A stretch of DNA of 64,000 bases from Euglena gracilis (taxonomy: Eukaryota > Euglenida > Euglenophyceae > Euglenales): NCBI GenBank assembly GCA_039621445.1, contig CP154954.1:24440954-24504953 (forward strand), read 5' to 3'. Numbering within the stretch: the first letter of the stretch is position 1; every line of letters starts with the position of its first letter. Shown here piece by piece: positions 33,071-44,217 of this stretch. The notes under the pieces were generated by a model, which worked only from the letters and a program-made list of their open reading frames with translations, was not told where the DNA came from and did not search any database. The translations under genes were made by a program, and so were the position numbers.

Positions 33071-35270
33071 ACCAACCTGGTCCAACTGGCAGTCGGCCGT
33101 ACTCCCCCCCCCAAACCCCCAACCCTCAGGGTCCAAACAACACCATTTTCCAGCCGGCTGGCTGGACCAGGGGGTATTATTTTTTAGATGTAATTTTTCA
33201 GAATTTTCAAACTGCTTTTTTAACCTTTTAACGGCGTCGTTTTTCAAGGGAAGTCCAAGGGTCATCCCACCATCGAACGGGGTCCAAAATCAAAGAAGTC
33301 TCCGTTTTTTTTTCGAGTTTGGGTGGATAGATAATGTTCCAGTGATGCCAGAAATCATTTTCCCCCCGGAATTGGCTTGTTTTTGCCGAGATTCAGCGAC
33401 TACATTTTCGACTCGAATTTCAAAAACTTCGCAAGAAGAATTACTTCAGGGGTTTTTTTGAACGGGTTTCACAGCATTTTGGCCCGAAATTTTAAAGCAT
33501 TTTTTTTTTAAAATGCTTTAAAAATTTAAGGGTTTTAAGGGTTTTAAACCGCCCTAAAAAATACCGTCTGGGCCGGACCCCTCCCACCACGTGGTACGCA
33601 AGATTTCCCCTGTTTCGGGTCCCAGCCCGAATGATTGATCCAGAAAGGGGCGTTTGAAAGTTGGGTTTCTTTTTGAGCGTAGCTGCCCCATGACCCTCTG
33701 GTGCTCCATGGACCATTGGATCCACATCGCACTCACAAGCCAAATGCCGGCGCATGACCAGCGTACCTTCCCCTCCCCACGTGATGCCCACCAGCTTAGA
33801 CGACCCCCGCAGCTTTTTATATTCCGAATTTTTTTTTTACCTCATCCTTCCCGGAGGAGTAACGGATATGCCGACACCTCGTGTTCCACCCGATAGGTAT
33901 TCCCTATTTGTTCGCCCTCAGGGCGTTGTTTAAGAATGTTTGACACCCTGACCCCATCTTCTGGGGGGAGGGGCGCTCCAGCCAGCCGGCTGGAAATTAG
34001 CCTTGGACCCTCCACCCTCCCATCGACAGGTATTATTTCTCTTCGGGCGGCTGGCGGGAACGGTTTCTTTTTAGTTTTCGAAGAATTTTACGAGATAGAC
34101 GCATTTTTGTGGCTTCAAATGTTTTGGCACCGTTCCCCCCCCCCATTCGGCCCAGTTCCAGCCGGGGGACCCCATGGAGGGGGTCCGCCAACACCCAGCA
34201 CCCAGCCAGTCCAAACTTTCCAGGCTCTGAGTTGGACCCACGGGAATTGCTAAGCGACCCTCTGGTCGGCTGGTATTTTGGTGGAGGGGTTTTTTCAAGT
34301 CTCATCTTTGATCGTTTTGAGTTTTTTGGGGGACTGGATATCTAAACACCATTCATAAAGCTGACAAAAAACGGTGTGTGGGGCAAAGGTGTGTGGGGCA
34401 AAGGTGTGTGTGCAAAGGTGGTGGCAATGTGGTGCAGGGAAGGACGTGGTGGTTGGTGGTCCATAATTTCACAGAATTGACTGTGGATTCGGAGGATAAA
34501 ATGGAATGAGATTGAGCGGGCAGGCCCAAGGTAGTGGTGGGGAATGGGGTTGGCAAGTATTTTTTTCTGGTGGTGAAAGCTTGAGTGAGACAGAATGGAC
34601 GGTAAGAGTGAGAGGACGCTTCCACATTTGGCGGGAAGCGGCACAGGAAGCGGCCGGATTCGCATTTAAGCTTTTTTTGCTTTTCAGCTTTTCGTGTTGG
34701 TTTGTGCATGTGCACAAATTAATGAAATTTTTCATTTGGGTTGTGTGGATCCAGGGGGGTTTGAAAACACGGTGACAAGAGAGTCAACAAATGAGCAAAA
34801 CTGTGCTTTTGGCGGTGTGACCCCTGGGACTTTGGCGAAAAATGGTGTTTTTTGTGGGGTCCGGAAATGGGCTCTGTCGAAACCCCCGAAAAAAAAGAAA
34901 CAGGCACAGGAACGCCGGGTGTCCTCAAACTGCCGGCGGTGTGTGTCGTGAGTGTTTGCCAGACTGTTTCGCTTGTGCCGCGTCATTGTGGTGTATGTTG
35001 TTTGTTTGGCAAAAGCGCGCGCAGGAAGTGCCGGGGTGTGTGGGTGTGGTGTGGCCAAGCCGGTGGGCAGGGCGTAGGGAAAGGAAGGTAAGCGTGTGGT
35101 GTTTGGCAAATGATGCAAAGGGGGAAGCAAGAGGGTCCACAGGAATGAAAGGGATGGGTGTCTTCCACCCAATTTATGACCGGGATCCGCACAACCAGTT
35201 TTGTTGCACAGAACCGGAAGAAGAAGCCCAACCCTTGAAGGACAAAATTGTTTTCATGGGGGCACAAACA
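33071..35270. other. No recognisable gene; short repeats
   Basis: Includes an AAGCATTTTT..AAAATGCTTT dyad followed by AAGGGTTTT units (33495-33550), a GTGTGTGGGGCAAAG tandem (34373-34410) and G-rich sequence. Several frames over 100 codons exist (34842-35273 plus, 34732-35172 minus) but overlap on opposite strands and show no motif. Confidence 0.45.
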
Positions 35271-35733
35271 TAATTTTGTAAGTGCGCGCATTTGCGCCCA
35301 TAAACACAGTTTTGTTCTTCAAGGGTTGGGCTTTAGCGTCCATGAACTGACACCGTCGATAAACAGCGCGACAAAGGGACCGTGATGGCGTGGACCAGCG
35401 GGCTGTCCAGAAACATAATTTGGTGGATTTGTCACAACGTTTTTCGACGGCGTCGGTTCGCAGGCGCTGAAGCTCGCACAGACAAAAATGTGTTTATGGG
35501 CGCAAATGCGCGCACAAACAAATTATGTTCATGAATTCTGATTAGTCCATGAACGTACAAAATACACAACCGTCAAACGCCGGCAAATCGCTCGTGGTTC
35601 ATGTGCGCTAAAGTGTGCATCAAGTTGTTCATGGGCTCCAAGGCGCAAATCAACTGCCTACAGAAATTCCAGAATTTCAAAACGGTTCATTTGCGCCTTA
35701 GCGCCATAAACAACGTGACGTGTTTTAGCGTAA

Positions 35734-36246
35734 TTGAACCACCAATGGAGGAATAAAACGACGAAATCATTTGGCCCTGCAACAAACACCGTTCACAAGC
35801 TTCTGAAGGGGTTCAACCCCAACGGCCACACCGTCTCCTCCAACGCTTGGTATTATGGGGCCAATTCTGGTCTAGTGACAGGTCCCACGAAAAATAGAGA
35901 CAGCGTATCTCCTGAAGGTGGGTGCGCAACCACCCGATAACTGTGGACGTCCGCCGGCACCGATTTTAGGATCCCAAAGGCCCTGCCGCTGGCCGGCTGC
36001 TTGGGCTCCGCTGCTGCAGTTACATTACCTGCTGATGCTTCAGCACCCGCCAGGCTGGCTGGCTGGCTGGCTGGCAGGCTGGCACCGACCTCCCCGGTGC
36101 AACAGCACCCACCGAAGCGACCGCGGTATTCCCCGCAACAGGGGCATGAGACTGGCGGGACGATGTGGTGCGAGCTCATGGCAACCGGCAGCCGGAGAGA
36201 AAGCCAGTTCTTGAAAGCCGGTTATTTTGGACGTAGGATGTGTTGA
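35734..36246 (+). pseudogene. P-family gene 1, copy at P3 (broken)
   Basis: The first part reads SGLVTGPTKNRDSV and stops at 35938-35940. The second part (frame ending 36244-36246) reads AAAVTLPADASAPARLAG, then PVQQHPPKRP and PQQGHETGG. These align with the P1 gene at 55627-56241 (SDKVTGPGPSRDRR, AATVTSGDD, PVQQQPPRW, PQPGRQTGE). The site GTGACAGG is present once, at 35875-35882, exactly where P1 carries a MITE. A GGCT microsatellite expands the middle. The function is unknown: I see no recognised domain, only a Pro/Gln-containing motif shared by both copies. Confidence 0.5.
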
Positions 36247-36688
36247 ACCTTTACCACTCGATTGGTTGCATGAAAGTGGTGGGACTTATCCCCCACAAAT
36301 ATGTGCAAAAACTGGTGCGTTGCATGTTTTCCCAGGGAAACACAGTGGAGAATACCAGAAAACAGATTCCGGCCTGATGCATCCCGGGTATTTCACGTCC
36401 CAAATGTTGAAATCTTGTAACGCAGCACTGTTGCAGAAAAAGCGTCCAACAGTCACAGGTCGTTTGCACGTCATCAATTCATTACGCTTAACTGCCCAAC
36501 CGATGCAGCAAATGTTCGCCTGTCAGATACCGCGTTCTATGTGCATTACGCAGTACCTCTGTACGTATTGTGCACTATCTCTCACCAGAAATTTCATCGC
36601 CACGCCATCGCGGCGCACAACCAATGGTGGGCGCACGCAACTGCGTTCACCAGCCGTCACAGACGAGGAGATGGTATCGCACAACTAA
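36227..36688 (+). CDS. P-family gene 2, unknown protein
   Basis: An open frame of about 153 codons. It contains DWLHESGGTYPPQICAKTGA then LHVFPGK, several Cys/Met residues, and RLHVINSLRLTAQPMQQMF. The stretch around TKTGALHVF or AKTGALHVF and the following LK.C segment align with 56226-56516, where one TGA interrupts the frame. No family is recognised. It overlaps the end of gene 1 by a few codons in another frame. The first codon given may not be the true start. Confidence 0.4.
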   Translation: MDVGCVEPLPLDWLHESGGTYPPQICAKTGALHVFPGKHSGEYQKTDSGLMHPGYFTSQMLKSCNAALLQKKRPTVTGRLHVINSLRLTAQPMQQMFACQIPRSMCITQYLCTYCALSLTRNFIATPSRRTTNGGRTQLRSPAVTDEEMVSHN

Positions 36689-37119
36689 TATGTGTTCGTG
36701 CACACATTTGCGCGCACAAAGAAATTTTGTTTGTGTGCGCTTAGGCTCGCACAGATGCATCATTTTGAAGTAAATGATTAAATGTTAGTAGGCGCATTTG
36801 CGCGCTTTGTTCGTACGCGCAAATGAGCACACCAACGCGTATCACGTTCAAAAACCTCGTTGTGGTGATCCTCAGTGTCCTTTAGCATGAACATGTTGTG
36901 TGTCTGCGCCAATGCACAGACCATCCGCATATCAGTTTCCCAAGTGGTTGGTGCACGCATTTGCGCACACAAGCAAAATTTGTTTGTGGGCGCTTCAGCG
37001 CGCAAGGACATGCCACTTTAATTTCAACGTTTGGCGTTGTGCTCGCGCAAATGCGCCCACAAACAAAATTTGTTTGTGCGCGCCATCAGTTGCATGACGG
37101 CTGGCCAACGCAGTATGTA

Positions 37120-37262
37120 GTGTGTGATGTAATATTGCTACTTGTGCCCTGGCCAGTTGAGGCACCGCGTCAGCACCAGTACCAATTGTAATAACGGCGG
37201 GTGTGTACTTCCCACCAGTTTGGCATACAAGAGCACCAGTCTCACCCTCGGCCCTCCTCGCC
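37120..37262 (-). pseudogene. P-family conserved segment 3 (minus strand)
   Basis: On the minus strand it reads TGALVCQTGGKYTPAVITIG then TGADAVP. This aligns with IGVVVCKTGGLYTLAVASMG then IGVSVLP on the plus strand at 58867-59013. The shared pattern is VC.TGG.YT.AV...G.G. The function is unknown. It lies in the opposite orientation to genes 1 and 2 of P3. Confidence 0.4.
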
Positions 37263-37449
37263 TCACTCGGTAAGCAGCATGCATGCAAGACAACCTGGAG
37301 TGTTACACCCCTTCAATAACAGGGTTTGCAACAGTTCATAATTTTTTTTTCCATGTGTCAGGGTTCAGGGTCCCAGGGATTTCGTAAAATAGAAAATTTG
37401 CCATTCTAAAGAAGAAACCCTTCTTCAGACCGAACCCGGCCGCTTAAGA

Positions 37450-37645
37450 TGGATGCAAGCTTCCACATTTGCACTTTTGGAAGCGAGGGGGAGAAAAATT
37501 GAAAACTTGCATTTTTTGCATAATTTTTTTTGCATAGTGAAAAGAAAGTTTTTCTCTGCCATTTTTTGAAGAAAAAATTGAAGAAATTTTCGGGAGGTTG
37601 CATGGGGAAATTTGTCTTTTTGGGGCACTGCCTCCAAGCATCTCG
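37450..37645. repeat. Dispersed repeat R4, copy 2
   Basis: Matches 18255-18540 over AAGCTTCCACATTTGCA, GCATTTTTTGCATAATT, GTGAAAAGAAA and the GGGAG.TTGCA end. Confidence 0.6.
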
Positions 37646-39009
37646 TTTTCTGCCTTCCCCCCCCCTTTTTTTAGTTTTTTTAATTTAGATTTTTAAAAAA
37701 GACTGAGCTTTGCGTAGATACGAACTTTAGAAACTAAGCTTTGTTGAAAAGTGCTTTTGTGACCCCCAGCCACGGCCACGGATTGTTCTATGTCAGATCG
37801 GCTAACCCAATATCCTCCACCATAGGAACCCCTCTTCCAACGATCGATTCTGGCTTTTGTCATGTGTTGGCGCTTGCTGGTGGCTTCATAATTTTGTGAC
37901 CAACAGCGAGGTTTCGAGACTCTTATTTCATGCCGTTTGATGAGGATGGTACAGAAAATGTTGGTTCCGGTTGGAAGCCCCCCTCCCCCGGAGCCACTCT
38001 CGCCATTACATTAGCCTGACCCCGGTACTCGGGAGCACGGCCATGTCCCAGTTCTGGGTCAAAGAGGTCAGAGCACCCTCCTCCAACCGATGGAACCCCT
38101 GGAATGCCTGGAATGCAATGGAACTTGTCATGCACCTCAGGTTTTGGCGCTTGGAGTGTTTATAGTGGTCAGGGTTTCATTTGAAGGCAGGCGTCATTTC
38201 ACCCACTGCTACATCAACCTAGGGTTGCTTTTCCATCTGTGTGCGAAGCGGGCCACGGGCGACGGCGACTTTGTGCGTGCCCCTGCGCGGCGTTGGACCG
38301 GGAGGGAGGGACTTCACCCCACCTCGCCGCTGTCATCGCCAGCCTCCCTCCCCTGCGCTGCTCTCCGCCGTTCGTGCCCAACCCTGCGGCTCGCTGCCTG
38401 GGTCGGTGGTGGGGTGGTGCTGGTCAATAACCTCCAGCGACAAATCCCAACAAATCCCAACAAATCCCAACAACAGCACCAAAATTTTTTTCCAACGAGA
38501 TGAAATTGCTCAAAGAGGATGGTTTTACTGGTCATTGGTTTACACAACCTGTGTTTTTTTTTTGCTATCCTTGTTTTTGCTGACGCCTTTTCAGGGGCGT
38601 TTTGAAAATGTGAGCTTAATGTTTTTGGGTGGGGGTTGAAGAAGCTCAACGCCAAGGCCAATGGCCGGAGAGCATTGCTGGAATATGCGAAAAAATAAAC
38701 ATATTTTGGCAACAGAATACCCACACCATTGGTCTTAATCATGGTTTTAGGTTTGACCAAAGTCGACAATTTTTCTTCTGTTTATTGTATACCCCCTTGT
38801 ACTTGGCACTGTGCCCCCCGTGTCAACTGCATTTTCCCCGTATTTTTTTGGGTCAAGGACTAGGGGGTGGGGTCAGAAAGAAGCTTGGCAAAGTCGACTC
38901 GATGGAATCACTTTAGAACTGCTTGAAATCCTCCAATTGTTTTGGGGCTTTGTTGCACCTTCGCTGTTCTCTGGCCCAACGTTCGTCTTCCGAACATGGG
39001 GGGGGGGAG
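37646..39009. other. No recognisable gene
   Basis: Mixed sequence. It includes a GGAATGCCTGGAATGC repeat (38100) and three tandem CAAATCCCAA-type units (38442-38470). Frames here show no motif. Confidence 0.45.
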
Positions 39010-40260
39010 CAGGCATTATTTTTTTAAGGCGAAATTTCTCAAATTTTTGTAAGGCTTTTTTTAAGGTTTTTTAAGGTTTTTTAAGGTTTTTTGAGGATTT
39101 TAAAAAAATTTTAAGGTTTTTTAAGGCATTTTTTTCCTCAGCTAAAATGTCAGATCCCGAAGATGGTCCGATGGCTTCAGGCTCCTCTGTGGTTTCAGAA
39201 CGCCCAAGGAAGAAGCCTAGGGCGAATTATGGGGATCAGGGGCGGTCCATGAGGGACAGTTGTTGTCAACAGGCAAGCAAATGTCCTGAATAGGGTCAGA
39301 AATTTAAAGTAATTGCAATGAAAAAAAATGGATGGTTTCCAGTTTCGAGTTTCGAGGTGACCCACTCTGTATCCCATGCAACAAGGTGTTGAGCAACGTG
39401 TATGGCGGCACACTGCATGGGCACGCGTTTGGTATTGCTCACATGAAAAAGTTTGATTATTTTCTCGGTGTTCATGAGGCTATCCGGTGTGGTTGCACGG
39501 GTTGCCGCATTGCGGGTCTGCAAATCCGCGATTGCGGTTCGGATATCCACTGTGTCATTTTGTCACTGTTGTTGCAAATTCTCAATCCTATTTGCGATTC
39601 CATTCTATTCGAAATTCCAGGTGTGAAAGCTTGCAAATTCAGCAGGAATTTCTCCACATGGCAAGATTTCTGCTCCAAACGAGAAATTTCTTCCAACTGC
39701 TGCACATAAGTGCGGGGATCAAAACTTTAGTGTGCTTGGGCAAGAAAGTGGGAAAAATTCGCGGAATCACCGCTCAATTGGAGAACGCGCTGTTTTGCTT
39801 CTTGAAATGCTGTGGCAAGTGTGGGAAACTGCTCCAGCGTAGTAAATTGTCCCAATCGGCATTTTTTGTGGTTCATGCAACTTTTGCTGCAATTGCACTT
39901 TTGAGCAATTTGGGTTGACTCCTCTAAGAATGTCTCAAGTAATTCAAATCAAGAAAGACGTGGTTACAAGTTTTGCTTTTTCTGGCCGTGTGTCACAGCC
40001 TTTGGTGAACCGAGGCCAACCGAACTATGCCAGAAACCTTGGCAAACAATCCAGTTTTGTTTGTTCACAACCGCTTCTGTATTGACTGGCTTAATGCGGG
40101 GTTTCAGACATACCATTATTTGTTTGGTGCAAGAAAAATTTTTCTCAGGGATAATTTTAAGGTTTTTTAAGGCCATCACAGGGAAGAAAAACTTCCCCGG
40201 GGTGATTTTTTTAAGGTTTTTTAAGGTTTTTTTAAGGCGCCTTAAAAATAATAATGCCTG
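39010..40260 (+). mobile_element. hAT-like element E6 with TTTTTTAAGG decamers
   Basis: The left end CAGGCATTATTTTTTTAAGG faces a right end whose complement is CAGGCATTATTATTTTTAAG. The flanks are GGGGGGAG and GGGGGCAG (7 of 8 match). Direct repeats of the 10-bp word TTTTTTAAGG lie inside both ends (39050-39125 and 40155-40240). The interior carries a zinc-finger coding remnant. Confidence 0.75.
39147..39480 (+). pseudogene. Transposase-type N-terminus with BED-like zinc finger
   Basis: After a pyrimidine tract and CAG, an ATG at 39147 opens MSDPEDGPMASGSSVVSERP then RKKPRANYGD, an acidic start with a nuclear-localisation-like basic patch, stopping at 39291-39293. In another frame from 39326 comes KKWMVSSFEFRGDPLCIPCN then KVLSNVYGGTLHGHAFGIAH. 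This has the C-x2-C, then x14, H-x5-H spacing of a BED/C2H2-like finger with an upstream Trp. hAT transposases often start with such a finger, and the element's ends fit hAT. The catalytic and dimerisation regions are not seen. The two pieces may be exons or frameshifted parts of one protein. Confidence 0.5.
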
Positions 40261-41059
40261 GGGGGCAGCTGGCAGTGTACACCCCTTTATGGTTTTGCAG
40301 ACCCAGGGAGGGCGTTGCCAGAGAGGTGCTGCGAGGGCGCACCCTCGGTGTCTCCGATGCTCCGGGGCCCAAAAGTTATTCAGAAGGGAATTCTGCCTGG
40401 TTGAGACTCTGTCCCCCCGGTTGGTCCGCCGCACATAACGTGGGATTTTTTAAAGCGCCCGTTCCCATGGTTTGCATTAATGAGCCCCATGTGCTAGTAA
40501 CGAGCCCAGCAACTGCTTAGTGGGCCACGGGTGGCGATGCGCTGTCCCTCCTCTGCCTGTGAGACCATGAGAGGTGGTTGCCCTGCGCTGACCCCTGCTG
40601 TGACAGCAGGACACCGTGGTGCAGCTGCCTCTCGAGTTCAAGGCACACCGCAAGCAGGTTTTTCTCTTTGATCGGTATCTTTTCCTGGACCATCCAGAAT
40701 CAAGTTTTGTCGCAAGGTTGCCATTCCGGATGGAGACGGAAATAGCTGATGACGAAGACCAAACTGGTCAGCGGCGAATTCCTTGTGATCCGTGGCCATA
40801 TTCACTTAACACCTGCGTGACCCCTCTGGGGGGATTTCACGAATGGGTGGGTGGGAAGGTCGTTGGGGCGGTGTGCTCCATGGGCAGGCTTCTTTTTTTT
40901 TGGTAAGTTTGCTCCCCCAGGGAGTGACAAGGGCAGGCAGGAGGTTCGGGCATCGACCCCCTGGGGAGGTCGCGTTTTGGGCGTGGGTCGTGCTTTAGCA
41001 CACCCACCGAAAATTGGCTTGGTTGGCAGGTGCCGGGGCTGAAAAACTGACTCTCCTCG
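40261..41059. other. No recognisable gene
   Basis: Mixed sequence downstream of E6. Open frames at 40254-40520 and 40616-40906 have no motif and no homologue in the window. Confidence 0.45.
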
Positions 41060-41150
41060 GGGGGGAGGGATGTTCCTGCTATGGGCAGGCACCCCATATC
41101 ACGAGGCACTCCCTCCCCCCCCCCACGGTAGGTAAAAAGAACCTTGGCCA
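41060..41150. repeat. Dispersed repeat R11, copy 2
   Basis: Contains CTGCTATGGGCAGGCACCCC, then CACGAGGCAC, and GGTAGGTAAAAAGAACC. It aligns with 31960-32065 and 53235-53330. Confidence 0.65.
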
Positions 41151-41617
41151 TGGGTCAGTCCCACCTGTGTGAAGCTTGGGCTGGAAAAAACGTTTTTTCG
41201 AGTGTTTTCAGCCAAGTTTGGGTGAGCTTTGGGTGGTTGGGTGGGTGGGTGGGCGCCCCCTCCAGGGGGAGACCGTGCATGGGTCCGTTTTCGAAAAAAA
41301 GTGGGCGGGTTTGGGCCTGGAAAAAGTCCCCCCCTCACCCAGAGGCTAAGCGGAAGTGGTCAGTATTTGTATCTTCAATGGGAATGCTGCTGCTGGCGTC
41401 GTCGCAAGCTGCTTTCATTTCGACCCACAGGCAGAGGAAGTAGAAAAACCTTCAGCGACACATGAACATTCCGCCCGCTTCTTCCAGTTAAAAGCGCACC
41501 GTATGATGGCCTGAATGCCAACACACGTGACGCACAAACGGTCTGCCATTTCCACGCTTTTTGTTTCCATGTCTCTCCTTGCAATGCCCAGTTCAGGCTG
41601 GGTTGGAGGATCAATGC

Positions 41618-42020
41618 AGGGGGGGGGAATGCGTTTCGCATTTTTTCGCATTTTTTGCGCATTTTTTTTCATTTTTTTCAGCGCATTTTTTTTGCTTTTT
41701 GGCACATTTTTTCGTGATTTTCCAAAATTTTCGCATTTTTTGACCATTTTTGTAATTTTTTGCAAAAATTTGAAATTTTCGACTTTTTTTGAAACTTACA
41801 TTTTCCTCATTATTCTACATAATTTCTTCAAATTTGGTGCCATTTTTCCATGTTTTTGGGTAATTTTTGCATTTTCGTGATTTTTGCGCATTTTTTCTCG
41901 GATTTTGCACATTTTTGCGCATTTTTTCCAAAAATGCGCATTTTTTGCGCATTTTTGCGCATTTTTGCGCATTTTTGCGCATTTTTTCCGAGGCCGGGCG
42001 AGCGCATTCCCCCCCCCCCT
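41618..42020. mobile_element. hAT-type element E7 with GCGCATTTTT decamers
   Basis: The ends AGGGGGGGGGAATGCG and CGCATTCCCCCCCCCCCT are inverted. GATCAATGC flanks both sides (41609-41617 and 42021-42029). Depending on whether the outer C/G belongs to the element, the duplication is 7 to 9 bp. The interior is dominated by GCGCATTTTT at a 10-bp period and is T-rich throughout. No coding capacity. A solo right end of the same family is at 58772-58861. Confidence 0.8.
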
Positions 42021-42029
42021 GATCAATGC

Positions 42030-42550
42030 CACCAAGGGGGGTGGTGACATCCAGCCTGCCCAAACTTTCAGCCATTTCAGCACCCCTGGCCCAGGGGTCC
42101 TCACAGGGACTGTTCAGAAAGGGTCAGTCCACCCCTGGGAAACTGTCTGTCTGTTACTGCTGACCTGTCATCATAGGAGGCTGTATCTGCTGACATGTCT
42201 TCCATTAATATATTTTAAGAGTTTTTGTGTCGGCCAGGGTCAAAAGAATGCCAATTTTTATTTTCTTCGACCCGGACCCCCAGAAAATCGCCCTCTGGTC
42301 CCCTGTCTTCACAGGGACCTGTTTCCGACCTCTGTACTCGCTGATCAGTTTGTCAGTTTGTCAGATGTCAGTTTCCCTGTTGGCGTGGGTACAACAGTTT
42401 TTGCTTTATTTTTGGCCATTTTCCTATTTTTTGTTTGAAAATTTTGACTTTCAAGAAATCTTCATTTTCGACCCCAATTTTCTTCTGGGACAAATAATTG
42501 CCAATTTTTCCATTTTTGCATTTTTTTTGTCAACAACGGCATATTTTTAT
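42030..42550. other. No recognisable gene
   Basis: Mixed to T-rich sequence. The 41884-42438 frame runs out of the E7 array and is not credible as a gene. Confidence 0.45.
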
Positions 42551-42800
42551 GCAAAATAAAAGTTTCCTGGTGGAGGTGGAAATTTTTCTAAGTCCTTTCC
42601 AGCAGAAAGTGCACATCCCGGGGAGCTCCTGAAGGATTTTACATATGCAACTTTTTTTTGCGTTATTTTGCGTTTTTTTTTTTGGCGTCATCTGTTTTTG
42701 CGCCTGCGCGTTGCAAGCGTTTTTTTTTTTTGGCGTCGCGCTCGCCAAATGTCCATTTTGCATTCCCTCCCCCTGCGGGATGAGGTAGGGTGGCCAGGTT
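42550..42800 (+). repeat. Dispersed repeat R5, copy 3
   Basis: Shares CCAGCAGAAAGTGCACA, GGGAGCTCCTGAAG and the T-run GCGTTATTTTGCG block with 27330-27450 and the reverse of 20170-20455. It contains two T-runs followed by GGCGTC. Confidence 0.6.
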
Positions 42801-42819
42801 TTCAAAAGGTGGGTGGGTG

Positions 42820-42900
42820 CAGGGTTTCCCACAAATTCGTGCCGCAAAAAAACCACAAATGATCACAAACCAGCACAAAATTTGGGACTTCCCAAATACA
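42820..42900 (+). mobile_element. Solo left end of a 7432-type hAT element
   Basis: CAGGGTTTCCCACAAATTCG, then TGC, resembles the left end at 7432. It is followed by a CACAAA-based series at about 10-bp spacing and GCACAAAATTTGGGACTT, which matches GCACGAATTTGGGACTT at 7486. No right end is found. Confidence 0.6.
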
Positions 42901-43137
42901 TGTACAAGTAATACAAGTACCTGACGAAGGGGGAAAATGGGTCGGAGGGAATTTTAACAGGAAATTTGTGAGGTTTGTTGAGTCGAAATTATTCTGCGAC
43001 CTTAGGATTAAGTTTCTCCACGACTTCTCTGAGGATCAATTTGGGATCAAGCATTCAAACACGGGGCTGACTTTTACGTTTTAGAAGTTCCCATCCCACC
43101 GCATTCAACAATCCACAGGATAAAGTACCAAATACCC

Positions 43138-43285
43138 CCCGGGCGCTTGACCCCCCTCCTCCTTACATGCAAATTTGTCACCCCTCAAAGCAAAGTTGGC
43201 CTTTAGCCTTTTGCATATGACCGCCAGAATTCTTAACATACAAATTTGGCCACCCCTAAGGTTGGCCCGGGCCCTCCGCACAGGG
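43138..43285. mobile_element. MITE R10, partial copy 3
   Basis: CCCCGGGCGCTTGACCCCCC opens a copy whose interior matches 30420-30590 (GTTGGCCTTTAGCC, GCCAGAATTCTTAACAT). The right inverted end is missing. Confidence 0.6.
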
Positions 43286-43414
43286 AGGGGTGAGGGGGTT
43301 GCCCTTGTGTCAGCAAAACACACACAATGTCTGGTGTCCCGGGACCTCCGCCCGATGCATCGACACAAACACGTCACTCCCAGGCTGGGCTGTACGGGAT
43401 GCCCCGCAACAGAT

Positions 43415-43650
43415 GGGTGTGTCGGGTGGGGGTCGACCACCTCCCCACCCCCATCCTGGTGGTATGGGGGGCGGGTCCCTCCCATCAGGCCTTCCCTTAT
43501 TTCCCGTTGCGCCAATTTTTAGGTCAAATTTTTCTTTTGGCGCCTTGGCGCTGAAGGAATTTTCTTTGAACAGGTCCCACGGTGGGCGGGAGTTGACCCC
43601 CCCCCCCCAGGCCTTCCCGTACAGCCCTGCCCCCCAGGGCAACCGCATGC
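43415..43650. repeat. Dispersed repeat R2 copy
   Basis: Shares CATCAGGCCTTCCCTTAT, TTTTTGGTCAAA or a variant, GCGC(C/T)..GGCGCTGAAGGAATTTTC, GTTGACCCC and CAGGCCTTCCCGTACAGCCC with 1490-1620, 5570-5690, 31650-31745 and 53870-54075. Confidence 0.65.
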
Positions 43651-43654
43651 ATTT

Positions 43655-44100
43655 CTTCTTCCCCTGACCCTCCCTCCAGAGACAACCGATGGGCTGCCCA
43701 CCTCGTGCCCCAGCGCCCCCGGCCCTGCAGAGGCCTCCCCGGCTCCCCCGGTCGCCGACCCCCCGGACCGGGTCCAACGGCCCCACGCAGTCCCGCCTCC
43801 CAACCCGGCGGAACAATGAGGGAGGCGCCCAGGGACCGGAGGAGAGCGGAGGCCTGCGGGGGCGACGGTGCGGGTGGAAGCCGGGCGGCAACGGGCGGGG
43901 GGGGGGGGCGGCGCATTTGGCGCTGTGGTTTGATCTGTGTCGGGCCAGCGGCCGGGCCGGCCCGCCTCCTCCGGCGCGCTGTCCGACAGCCACGGCCACG
44001 GTCCTTGGCGACTGCTCCGGTGACCCCGCCTTTTGCCGGCGCGCCTCCGCCCAGAGTGGGCGATCAACAAAGCTGCACACGGGCTGGAGCAGGTGGTGGA
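43655..44100. other. GC-rich island upstream of the retroelement
   Basis: Shares blocks with 21195-21775. The longest frame in the window (minus 43310-44485) crosses this island and the CAG repeats of the retroelement. Its Cys-run and Pro/Arg-rich translation looks like an antisense artefact, so I do not call a gene. Confidence 0.5.
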
Positions 44101-44217
44101 GGATCATTGCTGATGTCAAAACCCCCGAAAAAAATCTGCGATTGCCGAGCTCGTGAACAGGAAAAAAATTTTGCTTGGCCATCCTGGGGTGTATTTTAGT
44201 ACCCCTCCTGGGGGGGT

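Larger units (their letters stand above)
35275..37262. mobile_element. P-family element copy P3 (unknown class)
   Basis: Homologous to the 54.6-57.1 kb locus at two coding segments and to the 58.9-kb locus at a third. It is studded with dyads built on GCGCATTTGCGC or GCGCAAATGCGC (35288, 35500, 36708, 36788, 36958, 37048), often joined to CACAAACAAA or TTTGTTTGTG. Ends are not defined. The class is unknown: it could be a mobile element or an integrated virus remnant. Confidence 0.5.

Noticed and set aside
35805-35825. GGGGTTCAACCCC resembling a tRNA T-arm / B box
   Set aside because: No A box, acceptor stem or anticodon arm is found at the right distance. It lies inside a P-family coding segment.
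39472-39705. Minus-strand coiled-coil-like frame in E6
   Set aside because: The plus strand of the same element carries the zinc-finger frame and an N-terminus in the expected order. The minus frame needs frame changes and has no motif.
41515-42438. Phe-rich frames
   Set aside because: They are translation of the GCGCATTTTT decamer array of E7 and the T-rich sequence next to it.
44100-44200. Possible hammerhead ribozyme (GCTGATG with a GAAA nearby)
   Set aside because: The CTGANGA core is not matched and stems I to III cannot be formed. N-terminal GIY-YIG elements are also reported to lack it.
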